A stretch of DNA of 64,000 bases from contig JAVSML010020424.1 in the NCBI GenBank assembly GCA_038503035.1, positions 173,971-237,970 of the forward strand, given 5' to 3'. Shown here piece by piece: positions 33,201-37,387 of this stretch. The DNA comes from Crocodylus rhombifer (Eukaryota > Chordata > Crocodylia > Crocodylidae). The number at the start of each line of letters is the position of its first letter. The first letter of the stretch is position 1. The translations under genes and the position numbers were made by a program. The notes beneath the pieces are model-generated. The model worked only from the letters and a program-made list of their open reading frames with translations. It was not told the DNA's origin and made no database searches.

Positions 33201-33829
33201 GTTTTGTAAATGAAGACACTAAACATACCAAGCAGTATAGGACAGGCTTAAGCACCAAATCACATCTGGGGTGATGGCGGTTCTTTAAGAGTCACCTGTC
33301 CTTGAACAAAGCTAGTGGTCTATTGGGGGAATTTAGAGTTACTCCTTGTCCTGCTTTGTAGGTTTCTCATTGGTAGTTCAGCTTCTGATACAGCAGCTCT
33401 CTCTGCTTTCACTGTTGACGCATGAATTAGGTTTGTCAGTTAGCAGATTGCAGGAGAGAAACAGGGCTGTAGGATGGGGATGTTTGTCATCCCATTTGTC
33501 CTCACAAGTGACTGATGTGCACAGGTAACTGATTAATGTTGTGTTTTTTTCCTGCTCCCTGTGTTGTAGATGCCATTACACCACTGCACATGAAGGCGCT
33601 GGCATGTGCCAAGGTGCATACTGCCACCACCGTGCTGCTGGTGAACGCAAGGCTGCTGGCTCGTGCTCTGGAGACTCTGGAACAGACCAACGCCAGCGCT
33701 TCCGAGATCAGCTGCTCTTCCCAGGAGCTGAGGCAGGAGCTTGTGCTGATAGAGCAACTCCTGGCTCAGCAGGGAATGGCTGCTACTTCCACCTTACTCC
33801 ATGGGGCAACAGATGCCAGGGCTTTCTGA
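1..33829 (+). CDS. THADA-like: THADA-family protein (thyroid adenoma-associated protein homolog), 32 chained coding exons, 5'-partial
   Basis: Seen: 32 plus-strand exons join in frame at 1-64, 707-974, 2895-2981, 3962-3989, 4914-5062, 7480-7602, 8263-8383, 8901-9049, 9618-9702, 10376-10512, 11152-11349, 12685-13393, 13760-13912, 15372-15481, 16067-16227, 16995-17161, 18082-18267, 19134-19282, 21007-21150, 23020-23124, 23742-23942, 24370-24520, 24994-25240, 25607-25843, 26418-26643, 27571-27777, 28170-28408, 28956-29138, 29927-30193, 32526-32731, 33362-33430 and 33570-33829. All introns are GT-AG. The product is about 1,927 residues, close to the family's usual length of about 1,950. Known: THADA/Trm732 is a helical-repeat scaffold with a DUF2428 core that pairs with FTSJ1/Trm7 for tRNA 2'-O-methylation at position 32; other roles are reported in metabolism and SERCA regulation. 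Inferred: a full-length functional gene lacking only its start codon, which lies left of the window. The compact layout and divergence fit a paralogue, but orthology is not excluded. Confidence 0.9.
65..706 (+). other. Intron 1
   Basis: CpG-rich at its 5' end, then ordinary sequence. No repeat is recognised. A short open stretch near 400-480 has no matching splice phase and is not called as an exon. Confidence 0.6.
707..974 (+). CDS. THADA-like: THADA-like exon 2
   Basis: Encodes residues 21-110 (window numbering), including an acidic helix-like segment with [20 protein letters not shown]. The acceptor after the AG at 705-706 was chosen because only it supplies the single base needed by exon 1; acceptors at 684, 687, 721 and 754 break the frame. 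The donor GTATGT at 975 gives phase 0. A weaker donor at 1024 would force a stop in exon 3. Confidence 0.75.
1242..1450 (-). mobile_element. GC-rich insertion flanked by 10-bp target duplication
   Basis: The direct repeat CAGCAAGTAA occurs at 1242-1251 and 1441-1450 and brackets a 189-bp GC-rich insert (1252-1440). The insert opens with CATGAATGG and carries TTTTTGCAGGGGGTGCAC near its right end. The same opening and ending occur in the insert at 21779-22104, so these are two copies of one family. The interior has short repeats resembling GCTGGCAGCA and GTCAGCGGTG. The strand is a guess. I do not recognise the family by name. Confidence 0.6.
1712..2023. mobile_element. hAT-Charlie-like DNA transposon remnant
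   Basis: The element at 1720-2015 begins CAGTGGTTCTCCACC and ends GGTTGAGAAACTCTG, which are imperfect terminal inverted repeats typical of Charlie-type hAT elements. Flanking 8-mers ccttaaac (1712-1719) and acttagac (2016-2023) match at six of eight positions, so this is an old insertion. It is non-autonomous with no transposase frame, and lies in intron 2. Confidence 0.7.
2426..2830. mobile_element. hAT-like DNA transposon with perfect 8-bp target duplication
   Basis: The element at 2434-2822 starts CAGTAGTTCCCAGAC and ends TTTGGGAAGCACTG, giving imperfect terminal inverted repeats. It is flanked by identical 8-mers ACATAATG at 2426-2433 and 2823-2830. The interior is GC-rich and non-coding. 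An 8-bp duplication is the hallmark of hAT transposition. It lies in intron 2, upstream of exon 3. Confidence 0.85.
2895..2981 (+). CDS. THADA-like: THADA-like exon 3
   Basis: Residues 111-139, 29 codons, phase 0 at both ends. The product is charged and helical, with [16 protein letters not shown] near the end. The acceptor is a good pyrimidine tract ending ACAG and the donor is CAG|GTGAGA. It lies in the weakly conserved N-terminal part of the family and is supported by frame and splice sites more than by homology. Confidence 0.75.
2982..3961 (+). other. Intron 3
   Basis: About 1 kb of AT-leaning non-coding sequence. No repeat, RNA gene or extra exon is recognised. Confidence 0.6.
3962..3989 (+). 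CDS. THADA-like: THADA-like exon 4 (28-nt microexon)
   Basis: A 28-base exon bordered by a strong acceptor (CTTCCTCTTGCAG) and a strong donor (CAG|GTTAGT). It encodes VLCPEDLQT plus one base (residues 140-148). It is required: exon 3 ends in phase 0 and exon 5 is open only when entered in phase 1, and this exon makes exactly that change. It was found by phase logic, so transcript support would be needed to be certain. Confidence 0.75.
3990..4913 (+). other. Intron 4, with a possible old MIR-like fragment
   Basis: Non-coding. The stretch around 4365-4475 (ATGTCTCAGTTCCC followed by a short AT-rich and TTGCCTTC segment) resembles the 3' half of an old MIR-type SINE, but only weakly. Nothing else is recognised. 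Confidence 0.35.
4914..5062 (+). CDS. THADA-like: THADA-like exon 5
   Basis: Residues 149-198, entered in phase 1 and left in phase 0. It encodes a basic-then-hydrophobic helical segment with [20 protein letters not shown], similar in layout to the family's N-terminal repeat helices. The acceptor is TATATAG and the donor is AAG|GTAAGA. The frame upstream of the acceptor is closed by a stop near 4880. Confidence 0.85.
5340..6104 (+). mobile_element. CR1 LINE fragment, internally deleted, sense orientation
   Basis: A GC-rich 5' part leads into a piece of the CR1 endonuclease frame ([10 protein letters not shown] at about 5665-5695, then ETWWDPN near 5730-5750). After about 5780 the sequence jumps to the CR1 3' region, with the typical tail GGTCCCTTCCAGTCCTAATG ending near 6104. 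The reverse transcriptase domain is missing. It lies in intron 5 in the gene's orientation, unlike most CR1 copies here. Confidence 0.8.
6105..7260. repeat. GC-rich composite repeat with inverted arms and a terminal hairpin
   Basis: Follows directly after the CR1 tail. It contains a 41-bp inverted pair (6161-6201 and 6308-6348, 39 of 41 matching), a third related segment at 6121-6150, several copies of an AGCAGAGCCTGCC-like motif, short T- and A-rich runs, and a perfect 23-bp inverted repeat at 7158-7180 and 7201-7223. Open frames through it differ in all phases and look like composition artefacts. I do not recognise the family. Confidence 0.55.
7158..7223. repeat. Perfect 23-bp inverted repeat with 20-nt spacer
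   Basis: The arms at 7158-7180 and 7201-7223 are exact reverse complements (TAAATTGAAATGGTGGGTTT and so on) around an A-rich spacer. The flanks are weakly complementary as well (TGACAG on the left, CTGTCA on the right). It looks like the end of a fold-back or MITE-type element. Confidence 0.8.
7480..7602 (+). CDS. THADA-like: THADA-like exon 6
   Basis: Residues 199-239, 41 codons, phase 0 to 0. It contains [18 protein letters not shown] and ends LVQVIMGK. It matches the family segment just before the first conserved repeat block by layout. Acceptor CTTTCTCAG, donor AAG|GTAATT. Confidence 0.88.
7603..8262 (+). other. Intron 6
   Basis: No clear repeat. A short antisense MIR-like stretch (AAAATGGGAAACACAGGCAG) is visible near 7796-7815. 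Nothing else is recognised. Confidence 0.45.
8263..8383 (+). CDS. THADA-like: THADA-like exon 7
   Basis: Residues 240-279, phase 0 to 1. It reads [18 protein letters not shown] and onward, corresponding to the family's helical segment rich in small and aliphatic residues. Acceptor CTTCAG, donor AAG|GTATGT. Confidence 0.88.
8384..8900 (+). other. Intron 7
   Basis: About 0.5 kb of non-coding sequence with no recognised element. Confidence 0.6.
8901..9049 (+). CDS. THADA-like: THADA-like exon 8
   Basis: Residues 280-329, phase 1 to 0. It contains [16 protein letters not shown], matching the family pattern of a Leu-rich helix followed by a Cys-containing turn. Acceptor ATCTAG and donor CAG|GTAGGA. 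Entry phase 1 gives an open frame, while phase 0 hits a stop at once. Confidence 0.87.
9050..9617 (+). other. Intron 8
   Basis: About 0.57 kb of non-coding sequence with no recognised repeat. Confidence 0.6.
9618..9702 (+). CDS. THADA-like: THADA-like exon 9
   Basis: Residues 330-357, phase 0 to 1. It encodes [20 protein letters not shown] and a short tail. The LLLD start matches the family at this position. Acceptor TTTGCTCTGCAG, donor AAG|GTAATA. Confidence 0.88.
10181..10359. mobile_element. hAT-Charlie-like element with perfect 8-bp target duplication
   Basis: The element at 10189-10351 starts CAGTGGCTTTCAACC and ends GGTTTAAGCCACTG. Identical 8-mers TACTAATC flank it at 10181-10188 and 10352-10359. 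The right-hand duplicate lies only 16 bases from exon 10 and looks like a consensus splice branch point. The element is short and non-autonomous. Confidence 0.88.
10376..10512 (+). CDS. THADA-like: THADA-like exon 10
   Basis: Residues 358-403, phase 1 to 0. It contains [18 protein letters not shown] and ends VWNNAESL. The acceptor is TTTTGTGCCTTTAG, with a TACTAAT branch-like sequence 18-24 bases upstream. Donor CTG|GTAAGA. Confidence 0.9.
10513..11151 (+). other. Intron 10
   Basis: About 0.64 kb of non-coding sequence with no recognised repeat. Confidence 0.6.
11152..11349 (+). CDS. THADA-like: THADA-like exon 11
   Basis: Residues 404-469, 66 codons, phase 0 to 0. It starts [19 protein letters not shown] and contains [19 protein letters not shown], a well conserved stretch of the family where a Trp follows the helix and K-A-R-Y-x-P-L precedes the next one. 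Donor AAG|GTAAGA. Confidence 0.92.
11350..12684 (+). other. Intron 11
   Basis: About 1.3 kb of non-coding sequence with no recognised repeat or RNA. Confidence 0.55.
12685..13393 (+). CDS. THADA-like: THADA-like exon 12 (largest, 709 nt)
   Basis: Residues 470-705, phase 0 to 1, open for 236 codons. Segments include [30 protein letters not shown] and [15 protein letters not shown] (a HEAT/armadillo-like repeat), and it ends in a Lys-rich linker. This is the helical-repeat part before the DUF2428 core. It encodes a low-complexity charged linker at its end, where family members vary most. Donor TGG|GTGAGG. Confidence 0.93.
13760..13912 (+). CDS. THADA-like: THADA-like exon 13
   Basis: Residues 706-756, phase 1 to 1. 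It contains [19 protein letters not shown] and [17 protein letters not shown], matching the family pattern F-L-x-PGS-x-Y-x-x-[RK]-x-x-A-L. Acceptor CCACTTGCAG, donor GTGAGT. It is followed by a Lys/Pro-rich linker. Confidence 0.92.
13913..15371 (+). other. Intron 13
   Basis: About 1.5 kb. It contains an A-run of about 18 bases near 14592-14610 and a perfect 16-bp palindrome TTGGGAATATTCCCAA at 15062-15077, followed by a partial copy at 15088-15101. No mobile element is identified. Confidence 0.55.
15372..15481 (+). CDS. THADA-like: THADA-like exon 14
   Basis: Residues 757-793, phase 1 to 0. It reads [18 protein letters not shown] and ends [11 protein letters not shown], corresponding to the family segment where a helix ends with a D-S/T-x-E turn before the repeat in exon 15. 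Acceptor CTGTACAG, donor GAG|GTAAGC. Confidence 0.9.
16067..16227 (+). CDS. THADA-like: THADA-like exon 15
   Basis: Residues 794-846, phase 0 to 2. It encodes [19 protein letters not shown] and [18 protein letters not shown]. This is one of the most recognisable THADA-family blocks: an armadillo-like helix pair and a [SC]-PRxxEAxAGAxL signature. Acceptor TCTTGGCAG, donor GTATGG. Confidence 0.95.
16228..16994 (+). other. Intron 15
   Basis: Non-coding. It ends with a (TC)n tract at about 16978-16992 that serves as the polypyrimidine tract of exon 16. No mobile element is recognised. Confidence 0.55.
16995..17161 (+). CDS. THADA-like: THADA-like exon 16
   Basis: Residues 847-902, phase 2 to 1. 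It includes [20 protein letters not shown] and a Leu-rich run near [20 protein letters not shown]. The acceptor follows a CT-repeat tract and the donor is ATG|GTGCGT. The other two frames through the exon give less protein-like sequence and wrong phases. Confidence 0.85.
17162..18081 (+). other. Intron 16 with A/C-rich simple tract
   Basis: Contains runs of A and C at 17442-17477, a purine/pyrimidine-biased simple sequence. Otherwise ordinary non-coding sequence. Confidence 0.55.
18082..18267 (+). CDS. THADA-like: THADA-like exon 17
   Basis: Residues 903-964, phase 1 to 1. It contains [20 protein letters not shown] and [19 protein letters not shown]. In the family this helix set leads into DUF2428. 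Acceptor TTACTGTAG, donor CAAG|GTGAGG. It ends in a Gly/Ser/Gln linker. Confidence 0.88.
19134..19282 (+). CDS. THADA-like: THADA-like exon 18 (start of DUF2428 core)
   Basis: Residues 965-1014, phase 1 to 0. After an acidic linker ([16 protein letters not shown]) it ends [11 protein letters not shown]. The L-x-x-CCW-[RV]-S-[MV]-K pattern is the characteristic entry to the DUF2428 domain of THADA proteins. Acceptor CTTCTTTTGCAG, donor AAG|GTGAGA. Confidence 0.94.
19283..21006 (+). other. Intron 18
   Basis: About 1.7 kb of non-coding sequence. I saw no mobile element, RNA gene or phase-compatible exon. Confidence 0.5.
21007..21150 (+). CDS. THADA-like: THADA-like exon 19 (DUF2428)
   Basis: Residues 1015-1062, 48 codons, phase 0. 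It starts [18 protein letters not shown], directly continuing the CCW...K helix of exon 18 as in the family (E-[VI]-x-LLLG-x-L). It ends LKCRHW, matching the family L-x-x-[RC]-H-[RW]-G-A junction. Confidence 0.94.
21205..22260 (-). mobile_element. CR1 LINE fragment, antisense, interrupted by a GC-rich insertion
   Basis: The 3' tail is at the left (GAAGGGACCTCAGGAGGTC) and reverse-transcriptase C-terminal coding lies further right on the minus strand (e.g. [18 protein letters not shown], about 21640-21735). The CR1 sequence stops at 21778, a 326-bp insert intervenes, and CR1 resumes at 22105-22113 onward. It lies in intron 19. The right boundary is approximate. Confidence 0.85.
21770..22113 (-). 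mobile_element. GC-rich insertion inside CR1 with 9-bp target duplication
   Basis: TGCTCCTAC occurs at 21770-21778 and 22105-22113. The 326-bp insert (21779-22104) is GC-rich with irregular internal repeats around CACCCACAGATGCTGCCAGC. It opens CCATGAACGG and ends GCAGGGGGTGCACCCCC plus a short tail. The same ends occur at 1252-1440. Because the host CR1 is a known family, the uninterrupted site can be inferred, which makes the insertion clear. The strand is a guess. Confidence 0.75.
23020..23124 (+). CDS. THADA-like: THADA-like exon 20 (DUF2428)
   Basis: Residues 1063-1097, 35 codons, phase 0. It starts [20 protein letters not shown], matching the family GA-x-E-x-x-x-x-GF-x-x-[LF]-C helix. 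Acceptor CTGTCCTAG, donor CAG|GTACCA. Confidence 0.94.
23742..23942 (+). CDS. THADA-like: THADA-like exon 21 with the RRSAG-type motif (DUF2428)
   Basis: Residues 1098-1164, phase 0. The motif RRAAGFP at 23784-23804 (residues 1112-1118) stands where THADA/Trm732 proteins carry RRSAG[LI]P. In yeast Trm732 this motif is reported to be needed for Trm7-dependent methylation; that is from memory of the literature. Here Ser is replaced by Ala and the aliphatic residue by Phe. Acceptor GTTTCTCAG, donor CAG|GTGAAA. Confidence 0.95.
24370..24520 (+). CDS. THADA-like: THADA-like exon 22 (DUF2428)
   Basis: Residues 1165-1214, phase 0 to 1. It reads [20 protein letters not shown] and [16 protein letters not shown]-x-AL-x-[IV]-L and SP-x-WA-[VM]-RN are strong family signatures; the second is the conserved end of DUF2428. 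Acceptor TGTCTGCAG, donor GTGAGT. Confidence 0.96.
24994..25240 (+). CDS. THADA-like: THADA-like exon 23
   Basis: Residues 1215-1296, phase 1 to 2. It starts [15 protein letters not shown] and includes [14 protein letters not shown], matching the family S-AL-x-TR-[IM]-[FL]-G-x-KR and FF-x-x-[FY]P-x-L patterns. The segment between them is variable in the family. Acceptor TCTTTCAG, donor CAG|GTAGAG. Confidence 0.96.
25607..25843 (+). CDS. THADA-like: THADA-like exon 24
   Basis: Residues 1297-1375, phase 2 to 2. It contains [20 protein letters not shown] (the family P-x-Y-x-x-R-x-MAA-[RK]-AL-P-[FV]-V block) and [18 protein letters not shown] (the HN-x-[IL]-HG-x-LLQ block). Both are hallmark C-terminal THADA motifs. 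Acceptor CTCTGCAG, donor GTGAGT. Confidence 0.97.
26418..26643 (+). CDS. THADA-like: THADA-like exon 25
   Basis: Residues 1376-1451, phase 2 to 0. It contains a basic/polar segment then [20 protein letters not shown] and a helix with VISLLVETC, corresponding to the family region where a Trp is followed by a variable residue run and a [RS]-A-[VY]-[IL] helix. Acceptor CCTTACAG, donor CAG|GTATTG. Confidence 0.93.
27132..27350 (-). mobile_element. CR1 3'-end fragment, followed by a possible MIR-like stretch
   Basis: 27132-27240 is a short minus-strand CR1 tail (GTTGCAAGGGACCTTAAGAG, TCTAGTCCAACTCCCTGCTC). The next 100 bases (CTCACTTTTCCTATCTGTAC, GTGCTGTTTTGAGGCTTA) resemble the 3' half of a MIR SINE. 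It lies in intron 25. Confidence 0.65.
27571..27777 (+). CDS. THADA-like: THADA-like exon 26
   Basis: Residues 1452-1520, 69 codons, phase 0. It encodes [20 protein letters not shown] and a repeat with [18 protein letters not shown]. In the family this is an armadillo-type repeat with the pattern [SP]-x-x-[VE]-[VR]-x-x-x-L. Acceptor TTCTGCCAG, donor CTG|GTAAGT. Confidence 0.93.
28170..28408 (+). CDS. THADA-like: THADA-like exon 27
   Basis: Residues 1521-1599, phase 0 to 2. It starts [20 protein letters not shown], continuing the repeat of exon 26, and ends [10 protein letters not shown]. The middle (around [14 protein letters not shown]) has no strong family motif. The donor at 28409 is chosen because it gives phase 2, required by exon 28; an internal GTTGTT near 28275 is too weak. 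Confidence 0.88.
28409..29926 (+). other. Introns 27 and 28 (flanking exon 28)
   Basis: Intron 27 (28409-28955) holds an AT-rich open stretch encoding hydrophobic sequence at 28550-28850. It has no splice support and is treated as chance. Intron 28 (29139-29926) is AT-rich with an A-run near 29772. No known mobile element is seen. Confidence 0.5.
28956..29138 (+). CDS. THADA-like: THADA-like exon 28
   Basis: Residues 1600-1660, phase 2 to 2. It contains [20 protein letters not shown] and [17 protein letters not shown], a typical armadillo helix pair with the family R-x-A-x-[AV]-x-[AS]-L spacing. Acceptor TTCTGTGACAG, donor GTATGT. Confidence 0.92.
29927..30193 (+). CDS. THADA-like: THADA-like exon 29
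   Basis: Residues 1661-1749, phase 2 to 2. It contains [20 protein letters not shown] (family L-[LI]-x-x-G-x-x-LL-x-DE-x-x-x-VR-x-x-A, the most conserved C-terminal repeat) and later [20 protein letters not shown]. Acceptor TTTTTCCACTCAG, donor GTGAGT. Confidence 0.96.
30310..31157 (-). mobile_element. CR1 LINE fragment, antisense
   Basis: The CR1 tail is at the left (TTCATAGAATCATAGAAGTT), followed rightwards on the minus strand by the reverse-transcriptase C-terminal part ([12 protein letters not shown] near 30850; [20 protein letters not shown] near 31090-31150). It is truncated at its 5' end near 31157, has stops and frameshifts, and is not functional. It lies in intron 29. Confidence 0.88.
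31158..32525 (+). other. Remainder of intron 29
   Basis: About 1.4 kb after the CR1 with no recognised element. Short open stretches lack splice or codon support. Confidence 0.5.
32526..32731 (+). CDS. THADA-like: THADA-like exon 30
   Basis: Residues 1750-1818, phase 2 to 1. It contains [20 protein letters not shown] and [13 protein letters not shown], matching the family [LY]-[FY]-E-[KD]-[DE]-x-x-N-x-[FW]-x-E pattern. It also includes HWLRATG. Acceptor CTCTTTCAG, donor CAAG|GTATGT. Confidence 0.94.
32732..33361 (+). other. Intron 30
   Basis: About 0.63 kb of non-coding sequence with no recognised repeat. Confidence 0.55.
33362..33430 (+). CDS. THADA-like: THADA-like exon 31 (69 nt)
   Basis: Residues 1819-1841, phase 1 to 1. 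It encodes [20 protein letters not shown], a Leu-rich helix that fits the family segment before the C-terminal tail. Without it, exons 30 and 32 would still join in frame, but the conserved helix would be missing. Acceptor CTTTGTAG, donor TAG|GTTTGT. Intron 31 after it is the shortest in the gene (139 bp). Confidence 0.85.
33570..33829 (+). CDS. THADA-like: THADA-like exon 32 (last coding exon, stop TGA)
   Basis: Residues 1842-1927, then TGA at 33827-33829. It contains [20 protein letters not shown] and [10 protein letters not shown], and ends [11 protein letters not shown]. This corresponds to the C-terminal helical tail of THADA proteins (two helices with Gln/Glu-rich ends). The acceptor is TGTGTTGTAG, after a T-rich tract. 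Confidence 0.92.
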
Positions 33830-34320
33830 TAGTCCTTTGTGACAGGACAGTGCTGTGCTGTGTCACCAAGAGCCTTAGCGGAAGTGCAGAGTGCTGTGTG
33901 GGTGCTGCACCGTGTGTCTGTTCTGAGACACTGCTGGATCTCTGCTCTGTCCTCTGCTGGTAGCCAGCCAGAGTGGTTAATTAACTGACATAACTCAGGT
34001 AACCCCAGTTCAACAGGCAGGAAAGGGTAGTGCTTTGAGGGCCTACTATCTGGAATAATTTTACCTTCTCCTTATCTTAAAGGTATGCCAGATCAGACTT
34101 CTTTTATCAGCCCCGTGTTCCTTGCATCAGACCAGGATGTGACAGTTTTCAGTTCTTCATTAGGAGCAACCTTATAAAGATCTCCCAACAGTACAAAATT
34201 TTAGTAAGGTGTCGGCCTGAGCCTGTATTCCTGCTCTTCATAAAGAGCTCCAAGTGCCTCCTCGGTGCTCCCCAAACTCCCACACAGGCTGCCTTCTGTT
34301 TTCATGAGAATAAAGCAAGG
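33830..34320 (+). other. 3' UTR of the THADA-like gene (estimated)
   Basis: Non-coding sequence after the stop. Cleavage would be expected shortly after the first AATAAA at 34309-34314. No CR1 or other repeat is recognised in it. Confidence 0.55.
34309..34314 (+). terminator. Candidate polyadenylation signal AATAAA
   Basis: First canonical hexamer downstream of the stop codon, 480 bp after it. A second AATAAA is at 34453-34458 and could serve as an alternative site. No clear GT-rich downstream element was assessed. Confidence 0.55.
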
Positions 34321-34452
34321 TACTCCCCAAGGGACACGGTCATTTCCAGCTCTGATCCATCTACTCAGCTGAACTTACTTTTTTTAAGTTTCTGAACTTA
34401 CAGTTTTTAACCAGGAATTTGTCTCCTGTTATAAGGAGCCACTGAATAATGT

Positions 34453-34458
34453 AATAAA
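34453..34458 (+). terminator. Alternative polyadenylation signal AATAAA
   Basis: Second canonical hexamer after the THADA-like stop, about 145 bp beyond the first. Confidence 0.35.
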
Positions 34459-35123
34459 CTCTAGCTGCCATGGATTTTATCATGCATAAAGAATCCCAGT
34501 CGGGCTCATATTTTCTTCACTATTATAAAGCGTTCTGTGGGCTTTCTGTTTTAAAAGGGTTTCAGTAAGTTAGCAAATGCCCTCTGATCTCCCAGGGTCC
34601 AGACACATTCTTAGTTTCAGCTTCCTTTACTCAGTTCTCATAGTCTAGTCCAAACTGCTGAAGCAATGACCTTCTGGTACCAGAGACTTCATCTTGTGCA
34701 GCATGTGCCTCCCCAGTACAGCCCCTTCTCCAGAGTTACATACACACAGGATAGTAGATATTTTACTACTTGTACTCAGCAAAGCCTCCAACAGCTTTCC
34801 TTTGCTTCCCACTTTGTGGAAAGCAAAGGAATCCTAGCTTCACCGACAGCTTTTATTGAAATACAGATACTACAGAAGAAACAAGTAAATACCTGCTGCA
34901 GAAGTTGACCCATCAGTGCTATTGTTTTATGCATTGATTTACATTTTAAGGCAACAGACATGGCAGATAAATGTTTTTCTCAAAGTGTTTTAAAAATAAC
35001 ATTTATTGAGCTTTGAAGTGTCAGAATTTCTAACTGAATGTAAATTTTAGGCTAATTTCCAGTGAGAACTGCAGGGCTCCAACACTTCTCACATTTACAG
35101 TGAACTCATCTGATTGCTGTAAG
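34459..35123. other. Intergenic, nothing recognised
   Basis: AT-rich non-coding sequence between the gene end and the next CR1. An inverted short pair (CTTTCCTTTGCTTCCC and GGAAAGCAAAGG, about 34795-34830) is visible but short. Confidence 0.5.
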
Positions 35124-37080
35124 TTTCATAGTTTTATACTTAGTAGGGTCGGAAGGGCCCTGAGCAGATCATCAAGTCCAACCCCTGCCGTGGCAGGAAA
35201 GAGTACTGGGGTCAAATGACCCCAGCAAGGTGATTGTCAAGCCTTATCTTAAAGACCCCAGGGTAGGAGCCAGCGCCACTTCCCTTGGAAGTTGGTTCCA
35301 GATCCTAGCCGCCCTGACAGTGAAGTCGCACCTCCTGATGTCTAGCCTAAATCTACCCTCTGCCAGCTTGTGACCGTTATTTCTGGTCACTCCTGGCGGT
35401 GCTCAGGGAAACAGGGACTCCCCCAGTGCCTGCTGGTCCCCCCTGACTAGTTTGTAACAGGCCGCTAGATCCCCCCTCAGCCTTCTCTTGTGGAGGCTGA
35501 GCAGGTTCAGGTCCTGTCGCCTCTCCTCGTAGGGCCTGCCCTGCTGCCCCCTCATCATGCGTGTGGCCTCCTCTGGACCCTCTCCATGCTGTCGACATCG
35601 CTCCTGAAGTGCGGCGCCAGAACTGGACGCAGTACTCCAGCTGCGGCCTGACCAGTGTCGCATAGAGGGGAGGATCACCTCTTTGGACCGGCTCGAGATG
35701 CATCTGTGGATGGATGACAGGGTGCGGTTGGCCTTCCTGACTCCATCCCCACACTGCCGGCCCATGTTCATCTTGGCATTAGTGATGACTCCAAGATCCT
35801 TTTCTGCCTCTGCACTGTGAGAAGGGAGTTCCCCAGCCTGTAGGTATGGTGCAGTTCTTCCTCCCCAGGTGCAGCACCTTGCACTTGTCAGTGTTGAATC
35901 CCATCCTATTCTCGTCCGCCCGCCCCTGTAACCTGTCTAGGTCCGATTGCAGCCTATTCCTCCCTTCTAGCATGCCCACACCCCCCACATCTTAGCATCA
36001 TCAGCAAATGTGAACAGGGTGCTTTTTATTCCCTCGTCCAAGTCACTGATGAAGATGTTGAACAGTGTGGGCCCGAGGACCGAGCCCTGGGGGACCCCAC
36101 TGCCCACATCCCTCCAGGTCAAAAATGACCCGTCCACCACCACTCTGGGTGTGGCCTTCCAGCTAGTTGGTGACCCATCTGACTGTGCAGGTGTCAACAC
36201 CGCAGTCCCCCAGTTTCTTAATGAGAATGGGGTGAGAGACAGTGTTGAAGGCCTTCTGAAAGTCCAGAAAGACTATGTCTACTGCTACCCCTGCATCTAA
36301 GGATTTGGTGACCTGGTTGTAGAAGGCCACCAGGTTGAAATCTAGGGCTGCTGCCTTGCTGCAGGCCTTTGCCACCTTGTGCTGGATGGTGAATCGCAGC
36401 AGTCGAGCACCCGCAGCCCCCTCACCAGGTTGTCTCCTGTGACCAGCACCAGGTCCAACAAAGCGTCTCCCCGGTGGGACTGTGCACCTCCTGGGTTAGA
36501 TGGAAGTCCTGCATTCGGGCTAGGAACCTACATGAGCGGTCAGACCTGGCTGACTGCTCTTCCCAGCAGATGTCCGGGAAGTTCAGGTCCCCCATGATGA
36601 CCACATCCTTCGACCTAACTACCTCCGTGAGCTGACTTAAGAATTCCTGGTTTAGCTCTTCCCCTTGGTTGGGAGGTCTGTAGGGAGACCCCCACTGTTA
36701 AGTCTCTTTCCCCTCAACTGCCTTCTAGTCTAACCCAGAGCACTTCAGAGTGCCCCTCCTCTGACCCTGTGCTACCTGGTGAGGATGTGTATTCCTCCTT
36801 GATGTAGAGCGCCACACTCCTGCCTTTCCTCCCTGTCCTGTCCCTCCTGTACAGCCTATAGCCCGTGATATTCACCGCCCAGTCATGCGTTGGGTCCCAC
36901 CACATTTCAGTGAGCCCCACTATGTCTGGGTTGGTGTAGGCTAGCAGGAGGGGAAGTTCCTTCTGCTTGTTTCCCATACTACAAGCGTTTGTGTAGAGGC
37001 ATTTGAGGCCTTCTGTGGATGTGTGCACTGGCCCCCTACGTTTAGCATTACCCTGGTCCCTGTCACTTACCTGTGTATAA
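35124..37080 (-). mobile_element. CR1 LINE copy, antisense, about 1.95 kb, internally deleted
   Basis: The longest CR1 here. From left to right on the minus strand: 3' tail (from 35124), reverse-transcriptase C-terminal part, the polymerase core with FADDAK in place of the usual FADDTK (about 35988-36375, with [12 protein letters not shown] and [10 protein letters not shown]), then endonuclease pieces (VMGDLNFPDICWEE near 36560-36604; LYTNACSMGNKQKE and ETWWDPT-like EMWWDPT at 36880-37000). Part of the domain between endonuclease and polymerase is missing, and frameshifts and stops make it inactive. Confidence 0.88.
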
Positions 37081-37387
37081 GGATGGATGGTAACTCCTCA
37101 CCTGTCTGTTCTGCTTGCCTTTCCATGTTTGAGGGTTTTCTTCGGAGTTGTTTTAGTCTATGAACTCTCAAGTGAAGCCCTGTCTGCTTTGTTTTACAAA
37201 GAGCCATGTGCTTTATATAAAGCTATATTATGTATACGTATGGATATAAATATCAATGCACACAGATATATCTCACTAACATTTAAAGGAGGTTGTTTAA
37301 AGGGAGTGTAAGTGATGTAGCAGCAATGGTCTAGAAATTGTGAGAGGCAAGGATTTCTTAGGGTGATCGCTTTTACTGGACCAACTA

